From Acidobacteriota bacterium (lineage in GTDB: Bacteria > Acidobacteriota > Blastocatellia > Pyrinomonadales > Pyrinomonadaceae), in NCBI GenBank assembly GCA_020853255.1, contig JADYZI010000073.1:1-13225 (forward strand): a DNA stretch of 13,225 nucleotides, given 5' to 3'. Position 1 is the first letter of the stretch. The number at the start of each line of letters is the position of its first letter. The notes below the pieces were generated by a model, which saw nothing but the letters and a program-made list of their open reading frames with translations, was not told the DNA's origin and did not search any database. The translations under genes were made by a program, and so were the position numbers. Below are positions 6,506 to 12,687 of the stretch, one piece after another.

Positions 6506-6510
6506 TAAAA

Positions 6511-6640
6511 ATTCACCACAGAGGCACGGAGACACAGAGAAAAGCAGTTGGTTAGTTCGGTCACTACGTTTAATATTCTTTCCAAATAGTTCTTTGCCTT
6601 CTCTGTATCTCAGCTCCTCTGTGCCTCTGTGGTAAAATCC
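6511..6640. repeat. inverted-repeat element between convergent genes
   Basis: ACCACAGAGGCAC (6515-6527) is the exact reverse complement of GTGCCTCTGTGGT (6621-6633). Further inside, GAGACACAGAGAA (6529-6541) pairs with TTCTCTGTATCTC (6599-6611) with one mismatch. The whole is a MITE- or REP-like palindromic element of about 120-130 bp. It fills the space between the HIT gene (+) and the asparaginase gene (-), so its long stem could serve as a terminator for both. No transposase is present. The arm sequence belongs to a CACAGAGGCAC-type repeat that I recognise from many bacterial intergenic regions. Confidence 0.7.
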
Positions 6641-6644
6641 CCGC

Positions 6645-7685
6645 TCACCATAAACTCTTCGCGGCGAATATCTTCCCTTTTGGCCAATCAGAATTTGTTA
6701 CCGCATAAGTAAATCCTTTTGCGATCGCAAATGCACCGATCTCGCCTTTATTTGATAAAGCGAGGAACGCGACCTGCATCTCTTTTGCCTTGGCCGGATC
6801 TCGCTTTACAATGCGCCGAACGGCTTCGCGGCATGCCTGTTCAGGTGTTCCGCCAAGCCGCATTTGCTCGACGACCGTGTGCGTCCCGCAAATGCGTATG
6901 ACCTCTTCGCCGACACCGGACGAAACGGCCGCTCCAACCTCGTTATCAACAAACATTCCGGCACCGATTATCGGTGAATCGCCGACGCGGCCGCGCATTT
7001 TGAACGCCATGCCGCTTGTCGTTACCATCGCCGCCATTTTCCCCGATGCATCTAAAGCGGCCGTCGCCATCGTGTCGTGATTGAACGAACCGTCGTCAAA
7101 ACGATACGGCGGCGGAACGAATTGCGAAACCGGTTTGCGGTTTTCGATATTTATCTCAGGCTTGTACTTCGATTTTTCGAGCCATTTTTTCCACTCTTTT
7201 TCAGCTTCCGCCGAAAGCTTTCCGTCCTCAAGCGGAAAATCGCTTTCGACCGCAAACTGCTGTGCTCCTTCGCCCGAAAGCAGCACATGCGGCGTATTTT
7301 CCATCACCTTTCTCGCGACCGAGACCGGATGTTTTATGCGTTCGAGAAAAGAAACAGCCCCGCATCCGCCGCCGCCGTCCATTATCGATGCATCAAGCGT
7401 CACATGCCCATCGCGGTCGGGCCACGCGGCCAAGCCAACGCAGCAGCTTGGCTCGTCTTCGCTCGCGCGCCCCGCGGCCTCCACCGCGTCGAGCGGGCTT
7501 CCGCCTTTGGCGAGCACAGGCCAGCCGCCATTGTTTGCCGTGATGCCGCTGTCCCAGGTTGAAACAATGACCGGCGTCTTCACGCGAAGTGTTGAAGACC
7601 TTTCACCTTTCTGCGAAGAAGCTGTCCCGGCAAGCAGAAGCGGCAATCCGGCAACCGGAAGCTCTAAGAAACTCCGTCGATCCAT
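6645..7685 (-). CDS. Tat-exported glycosylasparaginase / isoaspartyl peptidase family
   Basis: A 346-aa Ntn-hydrolase of the N4-(beta-N-acetylglucosaminyl)-L-asparaginase family. These are made as precursors and self-cleave before a Thr that becomes the nucleophile; they release aspartate from glycosylated Asn or isoaspartyl/asparagine substrates. The processing site is visible as H203-D204-T205, so beta chains would begin at T205. RGRVGDSPIIGAGMFVDNEV (231-250) is the conserved substrate loop, and the SSGVGEEV segment follows. Early family features are VSTWDSG (41-47) and GGSPLDAVEAA (61-71). The N-terminus MDRRSFLELPVAGLPLLLAG carries a twin-arginine (RRxFL) signal, so it is probably periplasmic or surface-located, folding before export. 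GGAGGA (complement of 7691-7696) is a strong ribosome-binding site five bases before the ATG. It is the only - strand gene in the window. Confidence 0.93.
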   Translation of the reverse strand: MDRRSFLELPVAGLPLLLAGTASSQKGERSSTLRVKTPVIVSTWDSGITANNGGWPVLAKGGSPLDAVEAAGRASEDEPSCCVGLAAWPDRDGHVTLDASIMDGGGGCGAVSFLERIKHPVSVARKVMENTPHVLLSGEGAQQFAVESDFPLEDGKLSAEAEKEWKKWLEKSKYKPEINIENRKPVSQFVPPPYRFDDGSFNHDTMATAALDASGKMAAMVTTSGMAFKMRGRVGDSPIIGAGMFVDNEVGAAVSSGVGEEVIRICGTHTVVEQMRLGGTPEQACREAVRRIVKRDPAKAKEMQVAFLALSNKGEIGAFAIAKGFTYAVTNSDWPKGKIFAAKSLW

Positions 7686-7690
7686 CTATT

Positions 7691-7696
7691 TCCTCC
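7691..7696 (-). promoter_or_regulatory. strong Shine-Dalgarno for the asparaginase gene
   Basis: On the - strand GGAGGA sits five bases before the ATG at 7685. It is the clearest ribosome-binding site in the window and fixes the start, which also gives a complete Tat signal peptide. Confidence 0.8.
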
Positions 7697-7720
7697 AAAG
7701 CCTTTCGTTCGATCTTCTGT

Positions 7721-7749
7721 ATATTAACCAATCGTCCGCGTTGGCTCAA
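7721..7749 (-). promoter_or_regulatory. weak promoter candidate for the asparaginase gene
   Basis: On the - strand TTGAGC (complement of 7744-7749) and TAATAT (complement of 7721-7726) are 17 bp apart, each matching four of six consensus bases. It lies 36 bases upstream of the start codon and before the Shine-Dalgarno. The spacing is ideal but the match is mediocre. Confidence 0.3.
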
Positions 7750-7769
7750 AAGTCCCGTGGTTCCGTTTC

Positions 7770-7876
7770 GATCCTTTTGTGCCCTTCGCGTCTTCACCTT
7801 CGTGCCCTTTGTGGTGAAGAGATCTTCAGAACCCAAAAACCAGAGTGACGACACCAGGAGCGCAAAGAAAGATCCG
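7770..7876. repeat. inverted-repeat element (CACAAAGGGCACGAAGG class)
   Basis: The 280 bases between the divergent starts at 7685 and 7966 hold no convincing gene. Part is a repeat: the left arm at 7770-7821 contains CTTCACC (7792-7798) and GGTGAAG (7813-7819), a perfect 7-bp stem. The right arm (about 7851-7876, ACACCAGGAGCGCAAAGAAA onward) resembles the reverse complement of the left arm, sharing GATC and GCGCAAAG/GGCACAAA blocks. In the - strand frame it encodes a TTKGTKVKTRRAQKD-like string, which I recognise as the product of such repeats rather than a real protein. The rest (7877-7965) shows nothing certain except TTTCC/GGAAA at 7920-7934. Confidence 0.5.
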
Positions 7877-7965
7877 CCAAAAGTGCGCACAGGGCCTCGA
7901 AAAAGCCCATCCACTGTATTTTCCTCTCCGGAAAGAGTAAATTGTTAGGTTTGCTGGTGCAAATA

Positions 7966-8946
7966 ATGGATTCGACTGAGATCACAACCCAAGCCTCCGC
8001 CCCCGAACTTTCTCTATTTTTGCCCGTGTTGGACGAAGAAGAAAATCTTCGCCCGATGTACGAAAAGATCAGGGCCGCGCTTGATGCCCTCGGCAAATCG
8101 GCCGAAGTGATATTTGTTGATGACGGTTCGACGGATAAGAGCCTTGCGATATTGAAAGAGATCGCTGCTTCGGATAGCCGTGTCCGCGTGATCTCGCTTC
8201 GCCGAAATTACGGCCAAACGGCCGCAATGTCAGCCGGAATAGACGCGGCCCGCGGCGATATTTTGATCCCGATGGACGCCGACTTACAGAACGATCCTGC
8301 GGACATCAAACGGCTGCTCGACAAACTGGATGAAGGCTACGATGTCGTTTCCGGTTGGCGAAAAAATCGGCAGGACAAGCTGGTTTCGCGAAAGATCCCG
8401 TCGCAGATCGCCAACCGCGTTATCTCATGGATCGGCGGCGTACCGCTGCACGATTACGGCTGTTCGCTTAAAGCATATCGCCGCGAAGTGATCCAGGACG
8501 TGCGGCTCTACGGCGAAATGCACCGCTTCATTCCGATCTACGCATCGTGGGCCGGTGCCCGCGTCACCGAGATCCCGGTCGATCATCACGCCCGCACAAT
8601 GGGCAAATCAAAATACGGCATCTCTCGGACGATCAAGGTCATTTTTGACCTGATGACCATAAAATTCATGGCATCGTATCAAACGAAGCCGATCTACGTT
8701 TTCGGCACGTTCGGAATGCTCGCGTTTCTACTCGCCATGATCGCCGGCGTCTGGGCAATCGTCCTGAAATTCTACGGCACGTCCTTCATCCTCACGCCGC
8801 TGCCGGTCATAACGGTCGTAATGCTGGCTATATCAGTGCAGTTCTTCCTGATGGGCCTGCTGGCCGAATTGCTGGTTAGGACGTATCACGAATCGCAGGA
8901 CAAGGCGATCTATGCAATACGTGAAAGGGTTGGTTTCAGCGATTAA
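7966..8946 (+). CDS. GT2 glycosyltransferase, DPM/ArnC-like with two C-terminal TM helices
   Basis: A 326-aa inner-membrane glycosyltransferase of family 2 (GT-A fold), probably adding a sugar from a nucleotide donor to polyprenyl phosphate, as in dolichol-phosphate-mannose synthase-like enzymes. Visible motifs are LSLFLPVLDEEENL (15-28), VDDGSTD (51-57) for the nucleotide, NYGQTAAMSAG (81-91), the metal-binding D104-A-D106 in PMDADLQNDP, and GMGKSKY-like TMGKSKYGISR (211-221). Two hydrophobic helices (about 243-266 and 277-303) place the C-terminus in the membrane. The ATG at 7966 is preferred to the TTG at 7942, which adds eight residues and has no better ribosome-binding site. Similar GT2 genes commonly sit beside amidotransferase-type asnB in polysaccharide loci, and here only the accessory block separates them. 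Confidence 0.92.
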   Translation: MDSTEITTQASAPELSLFLPVLDEEENLRPMYEKIRAALDALGKSAEVIFVDDGSTDKSLAILKEIAASDSRVRVISLRRNYGQTAAMSAGIDAARGDILIPMDADLQNDPADIKRLLDKLDEGYDVVSGWRKNRQDKLVSRKIPSQIANRVISWIGGVPLHDYGCSLKAYRREVIQDVRLYGEMHRFIPIYASWAGARVTEIPVDHHARTMGKSKYGISRTIKVIFDLMTIKFMASYQTKPIYVFGTFGMLAFLLAMIAGVWAIVLKFYGTSFILTPLPVITVVMLAISVQFFLMGLLAELLVRTYHESQDKAIYAIRERVGFSD

Positions 8947-8949
8947 CAT

Positions 8950-9342
8950 ATGCATGATCTAAAATGGAGTGACTATCAGGTTATTGAATGCCTGGGCGTC
9001 CTTCCGACAGTTGACGAGTACAAAGTCGATTACTCCTTCAAGAAGGAAAGTGGCGGTCTCACCTTAGAATTGAGCGTTTGGCCTTTGGAGAGTTTAGTCG
9101 CCCTATCTCTTTTTCGTAATGGATATGAGCACCAATTTTACTCCATTTGGTTTGTTGTCCGAGACCGAGTTCGGTACATAAATGACAAGCGTGGTTCGTA
9201 TCTGAATTTTGAAGACATCGTTATAGTAAAACCTACTCGTGGTTATTATCTTGATCAAGGTGATGTTTTTGATCGAGCATTCTGGCGAGGAATGATCAAT
9301 TTAGTCTTAAGTCCAGAACCAATCCGGATAAGCTTTGAATAA
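8950..9342 (+). CDS. hypothetical protein in accessory block
   Basis: A 130-aa protein that I do not recognise. It starts three bases after the glycosyltransferase stop and ends five bases before the decayed asnB start. It is rich in aromatic residues and predicted beta strands (YKVDYSF, LTLELSVWPL, QFYSIWFVVRDRVRYI, DIVIVK) and lacks a signal peptide, membrane helix or recognisable catalytic motif. It looks like a small single-domain alpha/beta protein. The DNA is more A/T-rich than the flanking glycosyltransferase and asnB genes and uses different codon choices, suggesting recent acquisition. Its size and all-beta character would fit an immunity-type protein, but that is only an impression. 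Confidence 0.7.
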   Translation: MHDLKWSDYQVIECLGVLPTVDEYKVDYSFKKESGGLTLELSVWPLESLVALSLFRNGYEHQFYSIWFVVRDRVRYINDKRGSYLNFEDIVIVKPTRGYYLDQGDVFDRAFWRGMINLVLSPEPIRISFE

Positions 9343-9347
9343 ATTCA

Positions 9348-9423
9348 ATGTGCGGAATTGCGGGTTGGATCAACCTGGACACAACCAAGCCTTAATCACA
9401 ACGCCGAGGCGGCGCGGCATTCG
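9348..9423 (+). pseudogene. decayed 5' end of an asnB paralogue
   Basis: The first ~25 codons of an asparagine synthetase gene are recognisable. ATG at 9348 encodes MCGIAGWINLDTTK, against MCGITGWINLDITK at the start of the intact asnB at 10116. After a one-base insertion near 9390 the frame shifts; the next frame then reads LNHNAEAARHS, matching LNHGAEAVLHS. A stop (TAA, 9393-9395) follows in the first frame. A hand alignment of the first 65 columns gives 53 identical bases and one gap. Most early differences are synonymous or conservative, so this copy diverged while functional and decayed later. No asnB sequence is recognisable beyond about 9423; the toxin gene begins 18 bases later. Confidence 0.85.
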
Positions 9424-9441
9424 CAACTCAAGATCTCTTAT

Positions 9442-9783
9442 ATGGTTTCAATGAAGAATGACTACTACAGTTTTCGAGAAACCCATCAGTTCACGAAAAA
9501 GGTCATTGAAGCATTGACCGATGAAGAGTATCAAAAATTGCAGATTCGATTGTCCGAGTTTCCGGATGCAGGCGATCTGATCAAAGGCAGCGGTGGATTG
9601 AGAAAGATTCGGCAGGCGGCGAAAGGAAAGGGAACGAGGGGTGGTTCGCGAGTGATATACTATTTTGCGGCAGCGAAAGAAACGTTTTTCATGCTTGATA
9701 TTTATGTGAAGAACGAAAAAGACGATCTGTCACAAGTGGAGATCAAGAATCTCCGATCGAAAATTGAGGAGTGGTTGAGGTAA
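9442..9783 (+). CDS. RelE-like type II toxin (HigB-type, toxin-first)
   Basis: A 113-aa protein of the RelE/HigB superfamily, in the group with the pattern E-F-P-D/E-A-G-D-x-I-x-G-[ST]-G-G-x-R-K-x-R and G-K-G-x-R-G-G-x-R-V-I-Y-Y. Both are visible: SEFPDAGDLIKGSGGLRKIR (38-57) and GKGTRGGSRVIYY (62-74), then FMLDIYVKNEKDDLS (83-97). These toxins are generally ribosome-dependent endoribonucleases; conserved Arg and Lys residues in the motifs above are the likely active surface. The ATGs at 9442 and 9451 are both possible; neither has a good ribosome-binding site. An earlier in-frame start would read through the decayed asnB and is rejected. The stop overlaps the ATG of the downstream partner (TAATG), giving the toxin-first order seen in higBA-like modules. 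Confidence 0.88.
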   Translation: MVSMKNDYYSFRETHQFTKKVIEALTDEEYQKLQIRLSEFPDAGDLIKGSGGLRKIRQAAKGKGTRGGSRVIYYFAAAKETFFMLDIYVKNEKDDLSQVEIKNLRSKIEEWLR

Positions 9784-10103
9784 TGAACGAAAAGCGATTT
9801 GAAGAACTCAAGGCAAGTATCGTCGAGGCGGGGATGATCATGCAGGGTAAAATGCAGCCATCGCGGGAGTTCGTGATAGAAAGAGCCGAACCGCCAAAAG
9901 CGCCGGTAGAGATGTGGGCGGTTTGCCTTGAGTCGGATGATCCGAAGCTTCTGATCCCACGCAAGCTGTACCTCGTCAAGTTTGGCGAAACCGGCATTCT
10001 CGTTCGCGATGAAAATGGAGAGAATGTCTTTTGCGACAAAGAAGATTTTCTACCGCTCTCGTTCGCACACGAAGTGGAAGAACTGCTCGAATTGGCCGCA
10101 TAA
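9783..10103 (+). CDS. probable antitoxin with SH3-like C-terminal domain instead of HTH
   Basis: A 106-aa protein from the ATG at 9783, which overlaps the toxin stop. The N-terminal third (FEELKASIVEAGMIMQGKMQPSREFVIE within residues 6-33) resembles the start of antitoxins that partner this toxin group, which usually run on into an XRE helix-turn-helix. Here no HTH follows. Residues 45-94 instead read like a small beta-barrel module of the type found in short proteins with a KIYEVL...DESGEDY pattern: AVCLESDDPKLLIPRKLYLV, then RDENGENVFCDKEDFLPLSF. The acidic C-terminus (HEVEELLELAA) is helical. Position supports an antitoxin role; the altered domain suggests that it neutralises without repressing by HTH. 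The gene ends 12 bases before asnB, so asnB transcription may now depend on this cassette. Confidence 0.75.
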   Translation: MNEKRFEELKASIVEAGMIMQGKMQPSREFVIERAEPPKAPVEMWAVCLESDDPKLLIPRKLYLVKFGETGILVRDENGENVFCDKEDFLPLSFAHEVEELLELAA

Positions 10104-10115
10104 AACTTTCGGATA

Positions 10116-12119
10116 ATGTGCGGTATCACCGGTTGGATCAACCTGGACATAACTAAACTAAACCACGGCGCCGAGGCGGTGCTTCACTCGATGTGTGAAA
10201 GGATCGTGCATCGCGGGCCGGATTCGGAGGGGTTGTGGACGGACGAGACGGTCGCGTTGGGGATGCGACGGTTGTCGATCATTGACTTGAAAACGGGCGA
10301 CCAGCCGGTGTTCAGCGAGGACAAGTCGGTCATCGTGATGATGAACGGCGAGCTGTATAACTACCGTGAGGTCAGGGCCGAGTTGGAGAAAGAAGGGTTC
10401 AAGTTCGTCACAAAAACCGACACCGAGATATTGCCGCACCTTTACCAGAAATACGGCGACGCGTTTCTTGATCACGTCAACGGGATGTACGCCTTTTCGC
10501 TATGGGATTCGCGTCGGAAAAAGCTCATCATCGCCCGCGACCGCTTCGGCGAAAAGCCGCTTTATTACGGAATCTTTGACGGCAAACTCATCTGGGCGTC
10601 CGAACCGAAAGCGATCCTCGCTCACCCAGCGGTCGAACCTGAACTCGATCTCAACGCACTGCGCCATTACGTCTCCTTCGACTACGTCCCGGCTCCGATC
10701 TCGATCTATAAAGGCATCCACAAACTCCCCGCCGCGCATGTTCTGGTCGTCGAAAACGGCGAGGTGCGAACGCGGCGATACTGGGATATTGCATGGTCGG
10801 AGCAAGCCGAACCGTCAGAACCGGGAGCGGTTGGGGGTTTGTCAGAACCAGGAGCGGTAGCGACTGGGTTCCGAAGCGGTCGCACCAACGGAAGACCTCC
10901 CGCAGAGACGCGTGGAGGCAGAGAAGAAACTCTAAGCGGAAAAGCCGATGAGCTACGAGACCTGCTTTCGGATGCGGTACGGATGCGGCTTGTTTCGGAT
11001 GTGCCGTTGGGTATTCTGCTTTCCGGCGGCATTGACTCATCAACAGTTGCTGCTTTCGCGACGCAGCACGCGACAGAAAAGGTGAAAACCTTCTCCATCG
11101 GCTTCGAAGAAGATTCGTTCGACGAATCAAAATATGCTCGCCGTGTAGCCAAACATCTCAATACTGAGCATTACGAAGACAAGCTTTCGGCAACAACGGC
11201 GGGCGATCTGATCTCGGAGATCGGCAAATGGCTTGATGAGCCGTTGTCTGACGGTTCGCTGATCCCGACATTTCTGCTCGCCCAGTTTGTCAGGAAACAC
11301 GTCACAGTGGCGCTTGGCGGTGACGGAGGCGACGAACTGTTCGCCGGTTATCCGATGTATTACGCACACACACTGGCGGCAAAATACAACGCGATCCCGG
11401 CGTTTGTCCGGAGCGGTTTGATAGAACCGGTCGTCAATGCACTGCCGGTTTCGACCAACAATTTATCGTTTGATTATAAGGCAAAGCGTTTTGTCCGCTC
11501 GGCGAAAGACGACCCGATCGCTCGGCATCACGGCTGGTTCGGTTCGTTCTCGGTCGATCAGCATTCACAGCTTTTTACAAAAGACGTGCTCGCCCATACC
11601 GAGGCCGATATTTACCACGGCGTCCGCGAACTTGTTGACGCGTCGGATGCCAAGAACATCATCGAAAAAGCGCAGTACGCGGATATCAACTATTACCTTG
11701 CCGAAGACATCTTGACCAAAGTTGACCGCGCGGCAATGGCCGTCAGCCTGGAAACGCGCGCGCCGTTCCTCGACCCGCGCGTCGGCCAATTCGCCGCGTC
11801 GATTCCCGTCGAGTACAAACTAAAAGTCAAAAGCGGCAAGGTCATTTTGAAAGAAGCGATGAAAGACCGGCTTCCGCACGACATCCTGCATCGACCCAAA
11901 AAAGGCTTCGGCATCCCGATCGCCGAATGGCTGAAAGGGAGGTTGAACCGGCTTATGCACGACATGCTCTCGCTCGAACGGCTGAACAGACAAGGACTTT
12001 TTGATGTAAGCTATGTACAGAAGCTGATAAAGGAACACGAAACCGGAGCGGCTTCGCATCACAAAGAATTGTGGACGTTACTGGTTTTCCAGCTTTGGTG
12101 TGACCAATTCCTTGATTGA
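10116..12119 (+). CDS. asnB: glutamine-hydrolysing asparagine synthetase (AsnB family)
   Basis: A 667-aa class II amidotransferase. The N-terminal nucleophile is C2 of MCGITGW; the glutaminase domain continues with IVHRGPDSEGLW, MRRLSIIDL, MMNGELYNYRE and RDRFGEKPLYYG. The C-terminal ATP-pyrophosphatase domain begins with LLSGGIDSSTVAA, the PP-loop that adenylates aspartate, followed by GGDGGDELFAGYP and RPKKGFGIPIAEWL. It converts aspartate and glutamine to asparagine; homologues in polysaccharide clusters may amidate other carboxylates. It follows a GT2 gene once the accessory block is removed. The linker between YWDI and ELRDLL is 53 residues, where about 20 are usual, and is built from repeats (10814-10926). 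The start is secure from C2; the 12-base gap before it has only GGA at 10111-10113 as a weak ribosome-binding site. Confidence 0.95.
   Translation: MCGITGWINLDITKLNHGAEAVLHSMCERIVHRGPDSEGLWTDETVALGMRRLSIIDLKTGDQPVFSEDKSVIVMMNGELYNYREVRAELEKEGFKFVTKTDTEILPHLYQKYGDAFLDHVNGMYAFSLWDSRRKKLIIARDRFGEKPLYYGIFDGKLIWASEPKAILAHPAVEPELDLNALRHYVSFDYVPAPISIYKGIHKLPAAHVLVVENGEVRTRRYWDIAWSEQAEPSEPGAVGGLSEPGAVATGFRSGRTNGRPPAETRGGREETLSGKADELRDLLSDAVRMRLVSDVPLGILLSGGIDSSTVAAFATQHATEKVKTFSIGFEEDSFDESKYARRVAKHLNTEHYEDKLSATTAGDLISEIGKWLDEPLSDGSLIPTFLLAQFVRKHVTVALGGDGGDELFAGYPMYYAHTLAAKYNAIPAFVRSGLIEPVVNALPVSTNNLSFDYKAKRFVRSAKDDPIARHHGWFGSFSVDQHSQLFTKDVLAHTEADIYHGVRELVDASDAKNIIEKAQYADINYYLAEDILTKVDRAAMAVSLETRAPFLDPRVGQFAASIPVEYKLKVKSGKVILKEAMKDRLPHDILHRPKKGFGIPIAEWLKGRLNRLMHDMLSLERLNRQGLFDVSYVQKLIKEHETGAASHHKELWTLLVFQLWCDQFLD
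10814..10871 (+). repeat. in-frame repeat hairpin in the asnB linker (SEPGAV repeat)
   Basis: GTCAGAACCGGGAGCGGT (10814-10831) recurs as GTCAGAACCAGGAGCGGT (10841-10858), 17 of 18 identical and 27 bp apart, encoding SEPGAVGGL SEPGAVATG. The second copy can form a hairpin with CTGGGTTC (10864-10871), one base short of perfect. This has the form of a REP-like dispersed palindrome captured in the reading frame between the two enzyme domains. Confidence 0.7.
10896..10926 (+). repeat. second repeat-derived segment in the asnB linker
   Basis: CCTCC (10896-10900) and GGAGG (10914-10918) flank CGCAGAGACGCG, forming a hairpin. The string continues GGCAGAGAAGAAA. The CGCAGAGACGCG-GAGGCAGAGAA wording resembles the arms of the element at 6511-6640 (CACAGAGGCACGGAGACACAGAGAA). 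It encodes PPAETRGGREET in AsnB. Relationship to that element is judged by eye only. Confidence 0.4.
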
Positions 12120-12138
12120 GTTGTTTGATCGGAACGAT

Positions 12139-12594
12139 ATGCGAAATGACACGGACCAGAAACTAAACTTGCTAATTCCAATTTTCCTTTTGTTAATCGT
12201 TACTTTGGCGTGTGCGAGATCCTCATCAATAGACGAGAAACCAAAATCCTCACCAACACCGGCAGCTCGTTCCCTTTCTGCCGATGTTAAATTGACGGCT
12301 ACAGGCGTTCAGGTCAAAAACACAGACAGCATGGATTTTGACGAACTGACATTGAAGCTGAATCTAAAGGATTTGGGTAGCGATGATGGTCGGGCGACTG
12401 TTCCGAGTATTCCACCGGGAAAAACTGTAACGATACCGTATCGTGATTTTACGGTCGGAACGACCCGCTTTGATCCCGCAAAAACGGTAATCTTGACGGT
12501 GATGCTTCGTCTAGGAGAAGCTGGTACTGGGCCCAGTAAATTATTCTTGTGCCCAGGGAAGGTGTGTCAGCCTGCGCCCGCAAAAAGTAAATAA
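12139..12594 (+). CDS. small lipoprotein candidate
   Basis: A 151-aa protein of unknown function from the ATG at 12139. The N-terminus (basic and polar, then NLLIPIFLLLIVTLAC) is a lipoprotein-like signal with Cys26 as the likely lipidated residue, although TLAC is a loose lipobox. A Ser/Pro/Lys-rich spacer (SIDEKPKSSPTPAARS) follows, then an Ig-like beta-rich region (VKLTATGVQVKNTDSMDFDE, then PPGKTVTIPYRDFTV) that looks like a FxLYD-type or similar beta-sandwich module reading 'vkNtds..w..v.l.ln'. Cysteines occur near the C-terminus (FLCPGKVCQP). The weak GGA upstream at 12131-12133 supports this start over the ATG-like start at 12100, which lies inside asnB. The gene is more A/T-rich than asnB. 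It probably acts at the periplasmic face of a membrane. Confidence 0.75.
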   Translation: MRNDTDQKLNLLIPIFLLLIVTLACARSSSIDEKPKSSPTPAARSLSADVKLTATGVQVKNTDSMDFDELTLKLNLKDLGSDDGRATVPSIPPGKTVTIPYRDFTVGTTRFDPAKTVILTVMLRLGEAGTGPSKLFLCPGKVCQPAPAKSK

Positions 12595-12598
12595 ATGA

Positions 12599-12630
12599 AG
12601 CTACGTGGTCACAGCGGGTGCATGTAGGCT
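12599..12630 (+). terminator. hairpin after the lipoprotein gene
   Basis: AGC-TACGTG (12599-12607) pairs with CATGTAGGCT (12621-12630) with one bulge and one G-U pair, leaving a 13-base loop. No U tract follows, so intrinsic termination is uncertain. It lies 4 bases after the stop at 12594 and ahead of the promoter of the next gene. Confidence 0.3.
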
Positions 12631-12650
12631 TAGTGATTTCAATAGTATCG

Positions 12651-12679
12651 TTTCCATCGTTGAATCATTTCGGTATTAT
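12651..12679 (+). promoter_or_regulatory. promoter candidate for the iminopeptidase, possibly leaderless
   Basis: TTTCCA (12651-12656) and TATTAT (12674-12679) are 17 bp apart, matching four and five of six consensus bases. The start would fall near 12686, at or next to the ATG (12688), and no Shine-Dalgarno precedes that ATG. The arrangement matches the TATAAT box before the mazE-like gene. Confidence 0.4.
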
Positions 12680-12687
12680 TTGTTCAT

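Larger units (their letters stand above)
9348..10115. other. TA cassette bracketed by repeated asnB 5' ends
   Basis: A 768-bp unit runs from the decayed asnB start to the last base before the intact asnB start. It contains a RelE-like toxin gene and its partner. The bracketing copies (9348-9423 and 10116-10187) are direct repeats of about 80% identity. This is consistent with insertion of a segment that supplied a replacement 5' end, or with recombination between two asnB paralogues. No integrase, transposase, terminal inverted repeat or short target duplication is visible. Confidence 0.5.

Noticed and set aside
7081..7848. 255-aa + strand open frame
   Set aside because: It is opposite the glycosylasparaginase gene, which has a perfect ribosome-binding site, Tat signal and catalytic motif. 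The frame is Ser/Pro-rich and low-complexity, as expected from an antisense shadow.
7603..7914. 103-aa - strand frame with a TTKGTK string
   Set aside because: The string is the translation of a dispersed repeat and the frame overlaps the true start of the asparaginase gene.
9358..9441. Extended toxin start upstream of 9442
   Set aside because: The extension translates the decayed asnB sequence in a shifted frame (LNHNAEAARHS), so the toxin starts at 9442 or 9451.
9438..9450. TATATG as -10 box for a leaderless toxin mRNA
   Set aside because: Only four of six consensus bases match, no -35 is visible and the box overlaps the ATG at 9442; too weak to annotate.
9348..10187. Phage or integron att sites as the flanking repeats
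   Set aside because: The repeats are about 75 bp, about 80% identical and obviously asnB coding sequence; there is no integrase and no exact core.
10651..11130. 159-aa and 151-aa - strand frames opposite asnB
   Set aside because: Both lie opposite a full-length, motif-complete AsnB and have shadow-type composition.
12599..12630. attC recombination site
   Set aside because: It has a hairpin but lacks the GTTRRRY/RYYYAAC core sites and there is no cassette array.
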